Shown piece by piece: positions 24,763 to 34,193 of a stretch of 64,000 nucleotides of DNA. The DNA comes from Streptomyces sp. NRRL F-6676 (GTDB lineage Bacteria > Actinomycetota > Actinomycetes > Streptomycetales > Streptomycetaceae), in assembly GCF_000725625.1 (NCBI RefSeq), contig NZ_KL647083.1:124001-188000 (forward strand), given 5' to 3'. Positions within the stretch are counted from its first letter, which is position 1; each line of letters opens with the position of its first letter. The notes under the pieces are model-generated. The model was given only the letters and a program-made list of their open reading frames with translations. It was not told where the DNA came from and ran no database searches. The translations under genes and the position numbers were made by a program.

Positions 24763-26013
24763 ATGGCGGTGCGGGACGACATGACGACGACGGTGCCGGA
24801 CGACGCGCGGGCCATGCGGGACGAGCTGATCCGGTTCCGGCGGCTGCTGCACGCGCGGCCGGAACTCGGGCTGGACCTGCCGTATACGCAGCAGGCGGTG
24901 CTGGCCGCGCTCGACGGCCTGCCGCTGGAGATCTCGACGGGGAAGGAACTCACCTCCGTCACGGCGGTGCTGCGCGGGCACGCCGCGGCACCCGGCCGGC
25001 CGCCGGTGCTGCTGCGGGCGGACATGGACGCGGTGCCGGTGCGGGAGGAGACGGAGCTGCCGTTCGCCTCCACCGCGGCGGAGGCGGCGCACGCCTGCGG
25101 GCACGACCTGCACACCGCCATGCTCGTCGGCGCGGCCCGGCTGCTCGCCGCCCGGCAGGCGGACCTGGCGAACGACGTCGTACTGATGTTCCAGCCGGGA
25201 GAGGAGGGCTGGGAGGGCGCCCGGGCGATGCTGGCGGAGGGGGTGCTCGACGCGGCCGGCGAGCGGGTCGGCGCGGCCTACGCGCTGCATGTGTTCTCGA
25301 CCCTGCCGCAGGGCTTCCACCTGCGGACGGGGACGATGCTGGCCTCCTCCTCGTCCCTGGACGTCACTGTGCGCGGCGGTGGCGGGCACGCTTCGGCGCC
25401 CCATCTGACGCGGGATCCGGTGCCGGTGGCGGCCGAGATGATCACGGCGTTGCAGACGCTGGTCACCCGCCGGGTCGATGTGTTCGATCCGGCCGTCCTC
25501 ACGGTGGGTGTGGTGCGGGCCGGGACACGCCGCAACGTCATCCCACCGACGGCCCGGTTCGAGGCGACCCTGCGCACCTTCTCCGACGCGACCGCCGTCC
25601 GGATCGGTGACGAGGTCCGGCAGCTCCTCGCGGGCATCGCCGCCGGGCACGGCGTCGAGGCCGACGTCCGGTTCGCGCGGGAACGCCCGGCGACGGTCAA
25701 CGATCCCGGCGAGACCGCCTTCGCGGAGCGCACGGTCACCGAGGTCTTCGGTGCGGACCGGCTGAGCCCGTTGCCGCACCCGTTCACCGGCTCGGAGGAC
25801 TTCTCGCGGGTACTGGCCGAGGTGCCCGGGGCCTTCGTCGCCCTGGGCGCCCTGCCCGCCGGCGCGGCCCCGGACACCGCGCCCTTCAACCACAGCGGAC
25901 GGGCGCTCTTCGACGAGACGGTGCTCCCCATGGGCGCCGCACTGCTCGCGGAACTCGCCCTGCGCCGCCCCGAACTCACCCTGCCCGTCGCATCCCCGCA
26001 GGAGCACCGATGA
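24763..26013 (+). CDS. M20-family metal-dependent amidohydrolase
   Basis: 416 residues from ATG 24763 (ACGGAGGACGGA leader). The M20D pattern is present: LLHARPELGLDLPYTQ, LLRADMDAVPV with the metal-site Asp, HACGHDLHTAMLVGAA with the His-rich motif, and MFQPGEEGWEGA with the catalytic and metal Glu pair. The dimerisation domain follows (VRGGGGHASAPH). Relatives hydrolyse N-acyl or N-aryl amino acids (hippurate, IAA-amino acid and similar). It is the first gene of a coupled operon with an MFS transporter and a cyclase-family gene, divergent from AsnC. Confidence 0.9.
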   Translation: MAVRDDMTTTVPDDARAMRDELIRFRRLLHARPELGLDLPYTQQAVLAALDGLPLEISTGKELTSVTAVLRGHAAAPGRPPVLLRADMDAVPVREETELPFASTAAEAAHACGHDLHTAMLVGAARLLAARQADLANDVVLMFQPGEEGWEGARAMLAEGVLDAAGERVGAAYALHVFSTLPQGFHLRTGTMLASSSSLDVTVRGGGGHASAPHLTRDPVPVAAEMITALQTLVTRRVDVFDPAVLTVGVVRAGTRRNVIPPTARFEATLRTFSDATAVRIGDEVRQLLAGIAAGHGVEADVRFARERPATVNDPGETAFAERTVTEVFGADRLSPLPHPFTGSEDFSRVLAEVPGAFVALGALPAGAAPDTAPFNHSGRALFDETVLPMGAALLAELALRRPELTLPVASPQEHR

Positions 26014-27461
26014 CCACGACCTCTTCCGCGGGCGGCCGGCGGCACGTCGGCCGCACCCTGTTCGGCATCTGCGTCGGCCATGCGCTCGAGTGGTACGACT
26101 GGGGTATCTACACGATCTTCGTACCGTTCTTCGCCGGCCAGTTCTTCCCCGGGGACGCCGCGGGATCGGCCGTCCTGTCGGGCCTCGCCGTCTTCGCCGT
26201 CGGCTTCGTGGCCCGGCCGCTCGGCGGACTGCTCGTCGGCCGGCTCGCCGACCGGGTCGGCCGGCGCCCGATGATGAGCCTCACCGTCGGCGGCATGGCC
26301 GCAGCGAGCCTGCTCATCGGCGTCGCGCCGACCTACGCCACGGCCGGCGTGGGAGCGTCGTTGATCCTCCTGTCGTGCCGGGTGCTCCAGGGGCTGGCGA
26401 CGGGCGGTGAACTCCCCTCCGCCCAGACGTACTTGTCCGAGCAGGCGCCCGCCCGTCGACGCGGCCTGTGGTCCAGCCTCATCTACATCGCGAGCGTCGG
26501 CGGCAACGCGGTCGGCGTCCTGCTCGGGCTGGTGCTGTCGCTGACGCTGTCGCACGAGGACATGCTCGCCTACGGGTGGCGCATCCCGTTCGTCGTCGGT
26601 GGCGTCCTGGGCGTGGTCGCGCTGTGGGTCCGGCGTTCGCTCACGGAGTCGGCGGCCTTCGTCAAGGAGCAGGAGCAGGAACGGGAGCGGGAGCGGGAGC
26701 AGGAAGAGGAGCGGGAAGAGGAGGGGGAGCAGCGAGGGGAACGGCCGACGCGCGAGCAGCCGTTCTGGGCCGACCTGGTCCGGCACCGCCGCGCGGCCCT
26801 TCAGGTGGTCGGGATGTCGGTCGGCCCGACCGTCGTCTACTACGCCTGGGTCATCGCGGCGCCCGCCTACGCCATCACCGAACGGCACCTCGACTCGACG
26901 GCGGCCCTGCTGGCCGGCGTCCTGTCCAGCCTGGTGCTCATCGCGGTGCTCCCCCTCTGGGGAGCCCTCTCCGACCGCGTCGGACGGCGCCCCGTCATGC
27001 TGATCAGCCACCTCGGCACCGCCGCGACACTGTTCCCCCTCCAGGCGCTCGACCTCGGGAACGCCGTGCAGTTGGGCCTCGCGATGTCCCTCGCGATGGT
27101 CTTCATCGGCGCGGGCGTGTCGATCCTCCCGGCGGCGTACGCGGAGATGTTCCCGACCCGCATTCGGACCGCCGGGCTCGCGGTGCCGTATTCGGTGGCG
27201 GTGGCCGCGTTCGGCGGGACCGCCCCCTATTTGCAGACCTGGGTCGGCCAGATGTTCGGACCCGCGTTCTTCACCGGTTACGTCGTCCTCCTGCTGCTGG
27301 TGTCGGCGGTGACCGTGCTGACGCTCGGGGAAGGCCGGGGCACGGACCTGAGCGCGCTCGGCCAAGAGGGTCGGGCGGACCAGGCAGACCAGGAAGACCA
27401 GGCAGACGAAGCAACGATCAGAAAGGCTGAGGTTCATGACCCCGCTCGACATGCTGGCTGA
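26010..27461 (+). CDS. MFS transporter, metabolite:H+ symporter type
   Basis: 483 residues from ATG 26010, overlapping the amidohydrolase stop (ATGA). Twelve membrane segments are expected. The sugar/metabolite symporter signatures are visible: GHALEWYDWGIYTIF in TM1 and GRLADRVGRRPMM in the first cytoplasmic loop, repeated as GALSDRVGRRPVM in the second half. The central loop after TM6 is an unusual Glu/Arg run (EQEQEREREREQEEEREEE, about residues 218-240). Substrate is inferred to be the acyl amino acid that the operon handles. Confidence 0.88.
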   Translation: MTTTSSAGGRRHVGRTLFGICVGHALEWYDWGIYTIFVPFFAGQFFPGDAAGSAVLSGLAVFAVGFVARPLGGLLVGRLADRVGRRPMMSLTVGGMAAASLLIGVAPTYATAGVGASLILLSCRVLQGLATGGELPSAQTYLSEQAPARRRGLWSSLIYIASVGGNAVGVLLGLVLSLTLSHEDMLAYGWRIPFVVGGVLGVVALWVRRSLTESAAFVKEQEQEREREREQEEEREEEGEQRGERPTREQPFWADLVRHRRAALQVVGMSVGPTVVYYAWVIAAPAYAITERHLDSTAALLAGVLSSLVLIAVLPLWGALSDRVGRRPVMLISHLGTAATLFPLQALDLGNAVQLGLAMSLAMVFIGAGVSILPAAYAEMFPTRIRTAGLAVPYSVAVAAFGGTAPYLQTWVGQMFGPAFFTGYVVLLLLVSAVTVLTLGEGRGTDLSALGQEGRADQADQEDQADEATIRKAEVHDPARHAG

Positions 27462-28245
27462 CGGCGTCACGGTCGTCGATCTCGCGCAACCGTTCGAGGT
27501 CGGCATGCCGTCCTCGCCCACGCACCCACCGTTCGAGTTCGCGCTGCGCCACCGCCACGGCGACGTTCCCTACCCCGACGGACTCACCGGTTCGCACGAG
27601 ATCATGGTGCTGGGCGGGCACGTCGGCACCCACATGGACGCGCTGAGCCATGTGGCCGTCGACGGCACGCTGCACGGCGGCCTGCCCGTCGCCGACGCGG
27701 TACGGGCGGGCCGGTACCGGAGTCACGGCATCGACCAGGTACGTCCCTTGTTCTGCCGCGGGGTGCTGTACGACGTGCCGCGCAGCCGGAAGGTCCCACG
27801 CCTGGAGCCGGGGGCGGCCGTCGGCGTGGCCGACCTGGAAGCCGGCCCCGAGCCGCGCCCCGGCGACGTGGCGCTGATCCGGACCGGGTGGGGGCAGTTG
27901 TGGGAGGACGCGCGTGCCTACGTCGGCGACGCGTCCGGCGTGCCCGGCCTCGATCTGGCGGGCGCGGAATGGCTGGCCGAAAGGCAGGTGGCGGCCGTCG
28001 GCGCGGACACGCTCGCGCTCGAACACCGGCCGCCCGGTCCGGGCCCCGCGGGGCTCCCGGTCCACCGCCTGCTGCTGCACGGGCACGGCATCCATCTGAT
28101 CGAGGTGATGAGGCTGGAGGAGCTGGCCGCGGCCCTGGCCTCGGCCCACACCGCGGAGTTCCTCTTCATCGGCGCCCCGCTCAACGTGGTGGGCGCCACG
28201 GGCGCCCCCCTACGCCCCCTGGCAGTGCTGGCCGGCATCCCGTAG
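27436..28245 (+). CDS. Cyclase-family protein (kynurenine-formamidase-like metal hydrolase)
   Basis: 269 residues from ATG 27436, overlapping the transporter end by 26 bp. LGGHVGTHMDALSHV is the HxGTHxDxxxH metal-binding signature of the cyclase/formamidase family (PF04199), and HGHGIHLIEVMRLEEL is the conserved C-terminal segment. Family members hydrolyse N-formylkynurenine, isatin and related amides. Together with an M20 amidohydrolase and a transporter, it suggests catabolism of an aromatic amide or N-acyl amino acid. Confidence 0.85.
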   Translation: MTPLDMLADGVTVVDLAQPFEVGMPSSPTHPPFEFALRHRHGDVPYPDGLTGSHEIMVLGGHVGTHMDALSHVAVDGTLHGGLPVADAVRAGRYRSHGIDQVRPLFCRGVLYDVPRSRKVPRLEPGAAVGVADLEAGPEPRPGDVALIRTGWGQLWEDARAYVGDASGVPGLDLAGAEWLAERQVAAVGADTLALEHRPPGPGPAGLPVHRLLLHGHGIHLIEVMRLEELAAALASAHTAEFLFIGAPLNVVGATGAPLRPLAVLAGIP

Positions 28246-28300
28246 GTGCGCCGGGCTGCGTCCCTCCGCGACTCCGCCGCGCAGGCGCGACCAGCCACGA

Positions 28301-28380
28301 CGCACCCGCACCCGGACACGAACCCGCACCCGCACCCGCACCCGCACCCGCACCCGGACATGAACCCGAGCCCCAGCCCC
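28301..28380. repeat. Hexamer tandem repeat of the CACCCG type
   Basis: ACCCGC units run almost uninterrupted from about 28301 to 28360, with GGACATGAACCC-like variants around them. It lies between the convergent cyclase gene and DMT gene. No gene is supported in the 142-bp gap. Confidence 0.7.
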
Positions 28381-28387
28381 GAACCCC

Positions 28388-29257
28388 TCACCCCGGCTCG
28401 CGCTCCCGCGCGTCCGACCCCGGCATCGCGGGATGGCGCGCGAGGACGAACACCCCCGTGACGACCGCCGCGAGGCCGGCCGTCGCCCAGGCGAGGGCCG
28501 CCGGATCGGTGTGGAGCCGGTCGCCGAGGAAGCCGATCCCGCAGGCGATCCCGGCGATCGGCTCCGCCGCGGTCAGCGCCGGCAGCGACATCCGCAACGG
28601 CCCCGCCTCGAACGCGCTCTGCACCAGCATCAGCCCGGTCACCGCGAGCGCGACGATCGTGTACGGCTCCCAGCTCGCCAGCAGCGCCGGGATCCCGTCG
28701 TCGGCGATGATCTGGCTGGAGACCCGGGTCAGCGCGTCCTGCAACCCGTACAGCGCGCCCGCCGCCGCGGCCAGCAGCGGCGGTTCCTCGAAGAACGGCA
28801 GGTGCCGCGCCACCACGATCAGCGCCAGCGCCACGCCCACCACCAGGCCGAACACCAGCCAGTGCCGCAACGCCCCGACCTGCGCGTCGGTGCCGGTCGG
28901 CCGCCCGGCCAGGATGAACGCGGCCACCCCGCCGCTCAGCAGCAGCACCCCGCTCCAGCCGGAGCCGCCCAGCCGCTCCCCGCTCATCCAGCGGGCCAGT
29001 GCCATCGCGAAGAGCAGGTTCGTGGCCAGCAGCGGTTCCACCTTGGACAGGTCGCCCTTGCTGAGCGCCACCGCGCTGAGGATCTGACCCACCACCATGC
29101 AGCCGATGCCGCCCAGCCACAGCGGCACCCGGACCAGGTCCCACAGCAGCCGGAAGGAGAGCATGTCGGAGACGGGCGCCCGCTCGGCGGCGTGCTGCTG
29201 GAGCACGAAGCCGAGGCCGAGCAGACAGGCGGCGATCAGACCGAAGAGGTAGACCAC
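28388..29257 (-). CDS. DMT/EamA-superfamily membrane transporter
   Basis: 289 residues from GTG 29257, with GGAG upstream. Nine to ten hydrophobic segments are visible, from YLFGLIAACLLGLGFVL at residue 3 to AGLAAVVTGVFVLA near 265. The DMT layout of two EamA halves fits, with ALSKGDLSKVEPLLATNLLFAMA in the first half and TAAEPIAGIACGIGFLGDRL in the second. Substrate is unknown. It faces the N-formylglutamate amidohydrolase gene divergently. Confidence 0.82.
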   Translation of the reverse strand: MVYLFGLIAACLLGLGFVLQQHAAERAPVSDMLSFRLLWDLVRVPLWLGGIGCMVVGQILSAVALSKGDLSKVEPLLATNLLFAMALARWMSGERLGGSGWSGVLLLSGGVAAFILAGRPTGTDAQVGALRHWLVFGLVVGVALALIVVARHLPFFEEPPLLAAAAGALYGLQDALTRVSSQIIADDGIPALLASWEPYTIVALAVTGLMLVQSAFEAGPLRMSLPALTAAEPIAGIACGIGFLGDRLHTDPAALAWATAGLAAVVTGVFVLARHPAMPGSDAREREPG

Positions 29258-29481
29258 GGGCGACTCGCTCCTCCGCGATATGTGTTCCCCCGTTTTCCCT
29301 TCCGTTCAGTCTCGCCCCCGGGCCCCCGGACGGGACGCAAGGGGGCGCGCGGCGGACATGTCCTATGATCACCGCACCTGATCGGGTGTGGTCCCCGCAC
29401 GACACCGGGCCGGGTGAGGCGGGGGGCGTGCTTGCCCCTCGACGTACGAACCACGACGACACACACCGAGGGTCACCCCGT

Positions 29482-30279
29482 ATGCATCCCCAGAATCATC
29501 AGTACTTCCCGGGTTCGCCCGACTCCCCCGTCATCCTCCACGTCCCCCACTCCTCCCGCGCGATACCGGAGGGCGTACGGCACGGGATCACGCTCGACGA
29601 CGCCGCGCTCGGCACCGAGCTGGACCACATCACGGACGCGCACACGGCGGAGCTCGCCGCCGCCACCGCCGACCGCTGCGCCACCGCCCCCTGGCGGTTC
29701 GTCAACCGGCTGTCGCGGCTGGTCGTGGACCCCGAGCGGTTCCCGGACGAGCGCGAGGAGATGCTCTCCGTCGGCATGGGCGCGGTCTACACGCGGACCA
29801 CGCACGGGCAAGAGCTCCGCCCGGAGCCGTACGACGCACGGCCGCTCGTCGAGACGTACTTCCGTCCCTACGCCGCCGCCATGACCGACGCCGTCGCCGA
29901 GCGGCTGGCCGCCGTGGGGCGGGCGGTGATCGTGGACGTGCACTCGTACCCGACCGTGCGACTGCCGTACGAACTGCACGGCGACGGCCCCCGCCCGCCG
30001 ATCTGCCTGGGCCGGGACGCCTTCCACACCCCGGACGCGCTGCTCGCCCACGCGAAGCGGGCCTTCGCCCGCTTCGGCGGCACGGGGATCGACAGCCCGT
30101 TCCAGGGAACGTACGTTCCCCTGCGGTACTACGAGCGGGACCCCCGGGTCACCGCACTGATGATCGAGATCCGGCGCGACGTCTACATGACGGAACCGGG
30201 CGGCCCGTACGGCCCGGGGCTCGACGCGCTCGCGGACGCGCTGGCGGAGCTGGTCGGCGCGGCCGGAGCCACTGCCTGA
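29482..30279 (+). CDS. N-formylglutamate amidohydrolase family protein
   Basis: 265 residues from ATG 29482 preceded by GAGGGTC. PVILHVPHSSRAIPEGV carries the HVPHSS metal-binding motif, VVDPERFPDE the second conserved block, and VIVDVHSYPT the third. The enzyme class releases formate from N-formyl amino acids such as N-formylglutamate, in histidine degradation. No hut gene is adjacent, so the natural substrate may differ. Confidence 0.85.
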   Translation: MHPQNHQYFPGSPDSPVILHVPHSSRAIPEGVRHGITLDDAALGTELDHITDAHTAELAAATADRCATAPWRFVNRLSRLVVDPERFPDEREEMLSVGMGAVYTRTTHGQELRPEPYDARPLVETYFRPYAAAMTDAVAERLAAVGRAVIVDVHSYPTVRLPYELHGDGPRPPICLGRDAFHTPDALLAHAKRAFARFGGTGIDSPFQGTYVPLRYYERDPRVTALMIEIRRDVYMTEPGGPYGPGLDALADALAELVGAAGATA

Positions 30280-30285
30280 CGGCGG

Positions 30286-31581
30286 TCAGCTCCGTCGTGC
30301 TCCGTCCCTGGGGCGCCGCGCCGCAGCCGGTGCCGGAAGGCGGACGGGACCGTCCGGCGCCGGAACGTGGTGGGGGAAGCGGATGCGCAGGGCCAGGGCG
30401 GCGAGTGCCGAGAGCAGGACGGTCGCGGCCGCCAGGACCAGCGCCCGACGGTACCCGTGGTGCAGCAGGGGCGCGGCGGCGAGCGGGCCGAGGATCTGCC
30501 CGACGGAGTACCCGGCGGTCAGCAGCGCCACGGCACGCGGGAAGCGCAGCTGTGTGCCCGTCGCCAGCGCGAGCGTGCTCACGCCGATGAAGGTGGCGCC
30601 GAAGAGGACCGCGGAGAGCAGCGCGGCGGCGACCGATCGGGACAGCGCGGGCAGCGCGATCCCCACGGCCTGCACGAGCAGCGCGGCCGCCAGCAGGGTC
30701 GGCCGGGACCAGCGCCGGCCGAGCCCGGCCCACAGCGCGGAGGAGGGGACGGCGGCCAGGCCGACGAGCACCCAGGCACCGCTGCCGATCCAGCCGGGCG
30801 AGCTCTGCTCGATGGCCGCGACCAGGAAGGTTCCGGCGACGATGTAGCCGATGCCCTCCAGCGTGTACGACACGAACAGGGCGCCGAACCAGGGATGGGT
30901 GCGCGGTGGCCGTGTGGTCCCCGGGGTGGCGGGCGTGGCGGCCGTCTGTGCCGCCTGCTCGGGCCGCAGGCCCCAGGCGGCGAGGGTCAGCGCGGCGGCC
31001 AGGGCGGCGGCGGCCCACCAGGCGGTCCGCCAGTCGCCGGCCGAGCGGAGTACGAGGACCAGCAGCCCCGACAGGGCGATGCCGGTGCCGACCCCGCCGA
31101 ACGCCCAGCCCGGCAGGTGGGCCGGGTGCTCCCGCAGATGGCTGAGCAGGGAGCTCGCGGAGATGACGAAGATCAGCGCGCTGAAGACGCCGGCAGCCAG
31201 CCGGAGCAGCAGCCACACCGTCGTGCTGTGCGTCAGCGGCATGGCGGCGAGCGAGGCGACCAGGGCGAGGAGCGCGCCGCGCAGTACGGCCGGGGAGCGC
31301 ACCAGCCGCGGCAGGAACGTGCCCGCGAGTGCCCCGGCCAGATAGCCGACGTAGTTGGCGGTGGCGAGGTCGGCGCCCGTGCCGGCGGAGAGTCCGGCCT
31401 GTGCCTGCATCAGCGGCAGGATCGGTGTGTAGACGAACCGTCCGACGCCCATGCCGGTCGCGAGCGCGGCCCCGGCCTGGGCGACGTGGAGCCACGGGGT
31501 GCGCGCGCCGCCGCCCGCGGCACGCGTGCGGACGGGGGCGGGGGCGGCGCCGGTTCCGCGGTCCTGCTGCCTGCTTGCCAT
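30286..31581 (-). CDS. MFS transporter of the YbfB/YjiJ family
   Basis: 431 residues from ATG 31581. The YbfB/YjiJ signature is at the first helix: QAGAALATGMGVGRFVYTPILPLM. Twelve membrane segments are expected, with FVSYTLEGIGYIVAGTFLVAAI opening the second half. Family members export or import small metabolites, but substrates are poorly known. It is convergent with the amidohydrolase gene (6 bp between ends). Confidence 0.85.
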   Translation of the reverse strand: MASRQQDRGTGAAPAPVRTRAAGGGARTPWLHVAQAGAALATGMGVGRFVYTPILPLMQAQAGLSAGTGADLATANYVGYLAGALAGTFLPRLVRSPAVLRGALLALVASLAAMPLTHSTTVWLLLRLAAGVFSALIFVISASSLLSHLREHPAHLPGWAFGGVGTGIALSGLLVLVLRSAGDWRTAWWAAAALAAALTLAAWGLRPEQAAQTAATPATPGTTRPPRTHPWFGALFVSYTLEGIGYIVAGTFLVAAIEQSSPGWIGSGAWVLVGLAAVPSSALWAGLGRRWSRPTLLAAALLVQAVGIALPALSRSVAAALLSAVLFGATFIGVSTLALATGTQLRFPRAVALLTAGYSVGQILGPLAAAPLLHHGYRRALVLAAATVLLSALAALALRIRFPHHVPAPDGPVRLPAPAAARRPRDGARRS

Positions 31582-31675
31582 GGCCCCAAGGGTGGGCCGC
31601 CGGCCCCGGCGAGCGCCAGGACCGGCTTCCTCCCTGCTGGGAGGCCGAACCTCCCACGGACCCCGTACGGGTGCG

Positions 31676-31853
31676 GCCCGGACCCGGATCGCGTCACCGT
31701 CCGGGGCGACATCGCCGACCCGGCCACGGCCGCGCGCGTGGCCGCCGCCGGCGACCTCCCGTCGGCGGCGGCGATGGTCCGCGAGGTGGCGACGACGGCG
31801 TGACCGAGCTTGCGGTACGCCTGGACGAGCCCGGCGCCGATGCCCTCCCGCAC
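31676..31853. pseudogene. Short-chain dehydrogenase remnants in opposite orientations
   Basis: On the minus strand 31853 to about 31764 encodes REGIGAGLVQAYRKLGHAVV and TSRTIAAAD, a typical SDR cofactor region. The expected continuation appears on the plus strand at about 31684-31745 as DRVTVRGDIADPATAARV. Between them lies an inverted repeat GCCGCCG...CGGCGGC near 31742-31768. The simplest reading is an SDR gene with an inverted internal piece and both ends deleted. The rest of the gap up to 31976 holds nothing else that I can support. Confidence 0.55.
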
Positions 31854-31976
31854 TTCCCTTCACCGGTCCGCCGACGCACCCCCTCTGACCTGCGGTGGGA
31901 GGCTGTGCCTTCGGGTGGGAGCGGACAGGTCGGGCCGAGGGTCCGGACCGGAGCCCCGCCCGCGCGGGTCCGTACG

Positions 31977-32915
31977 ATGACCTCCGTGGAGTTGCGTCAG
32001 TTGCGGTACTTCGTCGCGGTGGCCGAGGAGCTGAACTTCGGCCGGGCCGCGAAGCGGCTGCTCATCGCGGGGCCGTCCCTGTCCCAGCAGATCAAGGCGC
32101 TGGAGCGGGACCTCGGCGTGCGGCTCTTCGACCGCGACCGCCGCTCGGTCGCCCTCACCCCGGCCGGCGCGGCCCTGCTCCCGCACGTCCACGACCTGCT
32201 GGAGCGCGCCGACGACCTGCGCGGCCGCGCCGCCAGGATCGCCGGCTCGGAGATCGTCCGGCTCGGCCACGTCAACTGGCTGCCGCCGGACCTGACCGCC
32301 CGTACGCCGGCCGGGGCGCGGGTGCACGTCGACACCTGGGTCGCGCCCTCGCACACCCAGGCGGCCCGGGTCGCGGACGGCAGCCTCGACCTCGCGGTGT
32401 GCTGGGTCCGCCGCCGGGACCTGGCGGAGCGCGGGCTGGAGGCGCGGCCGATCGGCGCGGACCGCCTGTACGCGGTGGCCACCCGGCTGCCGGACGAGGA
32501 GGTGCGCGCCCGGGACGTCGTCGCCCTGCTGGACAGCGACGTCACGACGTGGTCGTCGTGGAACGTCTACGCCGGGGAACTGGCCCGGGCCACCGGCGCC
32601 CGCGCGGTCCGCATCACCGACGGCGGCATCACGGGACCGGCCTTCTACGACCACGTCCGCCGCTCGCCCCGCCCGATCCTCAACTGTCCCAAGTCCCAGA
32701 CGGCCCCGCTGCCACCCGACCTGGTCGCCCGCCCCGTCGCCGCACCGAGGATCTACTGGACGTGGTCACTGGTGTGGCGCCGCGACGAGACCCGCGAGGC
32801 GGTACTGCGCACCGTCGACGCCCTCACGGAGGGAATCGGCGACCTCGGCCTGGACGCCCCGGACGTCTGGCTCCCCGAGGACGACCCGCACATGCGACGA
32901 GGGCCGCGACCGTAA
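31977..32915 (+). CDS. LysR-family transcriptional regulator
   Basis: 312 residues from ATG 31977. HTH: VELRQLRYFVAVAEELNFGRAAKRLLIAGPSLSQQIKALE, in the usual position at the N-terminus. The effector domain follows but is a little divergent (VGWLPPDLT-like, NVYAGELARATGARAVRI). It is preceded by the SDR remnants, which may be the lost target gene of this LysR. The stop codon lies inside the terminator loop. Confidence 0.88.
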   Translation: MTSVELRQLRYFVAVAEELNFGRAAKRLLIAGPSLSQQIKALERDLGVRLFDRDRRSVALTPAGAALLPHVHDLLERADDLRGRAARIAGSEIVRLGHVNWLPPDLTARTPAGARVHVDTWVAPSHTQAARVADGSLDLAVCWVRRRDLAERGLEARPIGADRLYAVATRLPDEEVRARDVVALLDSDVTTWSSWNVYAGELARATGARAVRITDGGITGPAFYDHVRRSPRPILNCPKSQTAPLPPDLVARPVAAPRIYWTWSLVWRRDETREAVLRTVDALTEGIGDLGLDAPDVWLPEDDPHMRRGPRP

Positions 32916-32929
32916 GGTCGAGGCCCTCG
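32898..32929. terminator. Terminator hairpin with the lysR stop codon in its loop
   Basis: CGAGGGCCGCGACC (32898-32911) pairs with 32916-32929 with one mismatch, leaving loop GTAA that contains the last bases of the lysR gene. It separates lysR from the tRNA gene on the other strand. Confidence 0.75.
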
Positions 32930-32959
32930 CAGGTGTGCCGATCACGTCGATCGAATAAG

Positions 32960-33044
32960 TGTCCGAGGGGGGACTTGAACCCCCACGCCCGATAAAGGGC
33001 ACTAGCACCTCAAGCTAGCGCGTCTGCCATTCCGCCACCCGGAC
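32960..33044 (-). tRNA. tRNA-Leu (anticodon GAG)
   Basis: The minus strand folds as a class II tRNA of 85 nt. The acceptor GTCCGGG pairs with the 3' CTCGGAC, and the discriminator is A. The anticodon arm is CTAGC-TTGAGGT-GCTAG with anticodon GAG, the extra arm is long, and GGGGGTTCAAGTCCCCC is the T arm. No CCA is encoded. It reads CUC codons. Confidence 0.95.
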
Positions 33045-33177
33045 GAGGTGTCCGTCGCCCGGCCGGGGTGGGGCCCCGCGGCGACACGGACAACAATACC
33101 AAGCTTTGGCGGTGCCTTTCACCTGCGTATCCGTCGGGTGGAGGGGGCGGACCGGGGGCGGGGGCCGGGTGGGGCGG

Positions 33178-34176
<999 letters not shown>

Positions 34177-34193
34177 GTCGCTGCTCAGCCTCC

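Noticed and set aside
28301..28380. Possible coding repeat or CRISPR
   Set aside because: It is a hexamer repeat without spacers between two gene ends.
32960..33044. tRNA-Leu as an integration site of a mobile element
   Set aside because: No integrase gene or direct repeat of the tRNA 3' end was seen nearby.
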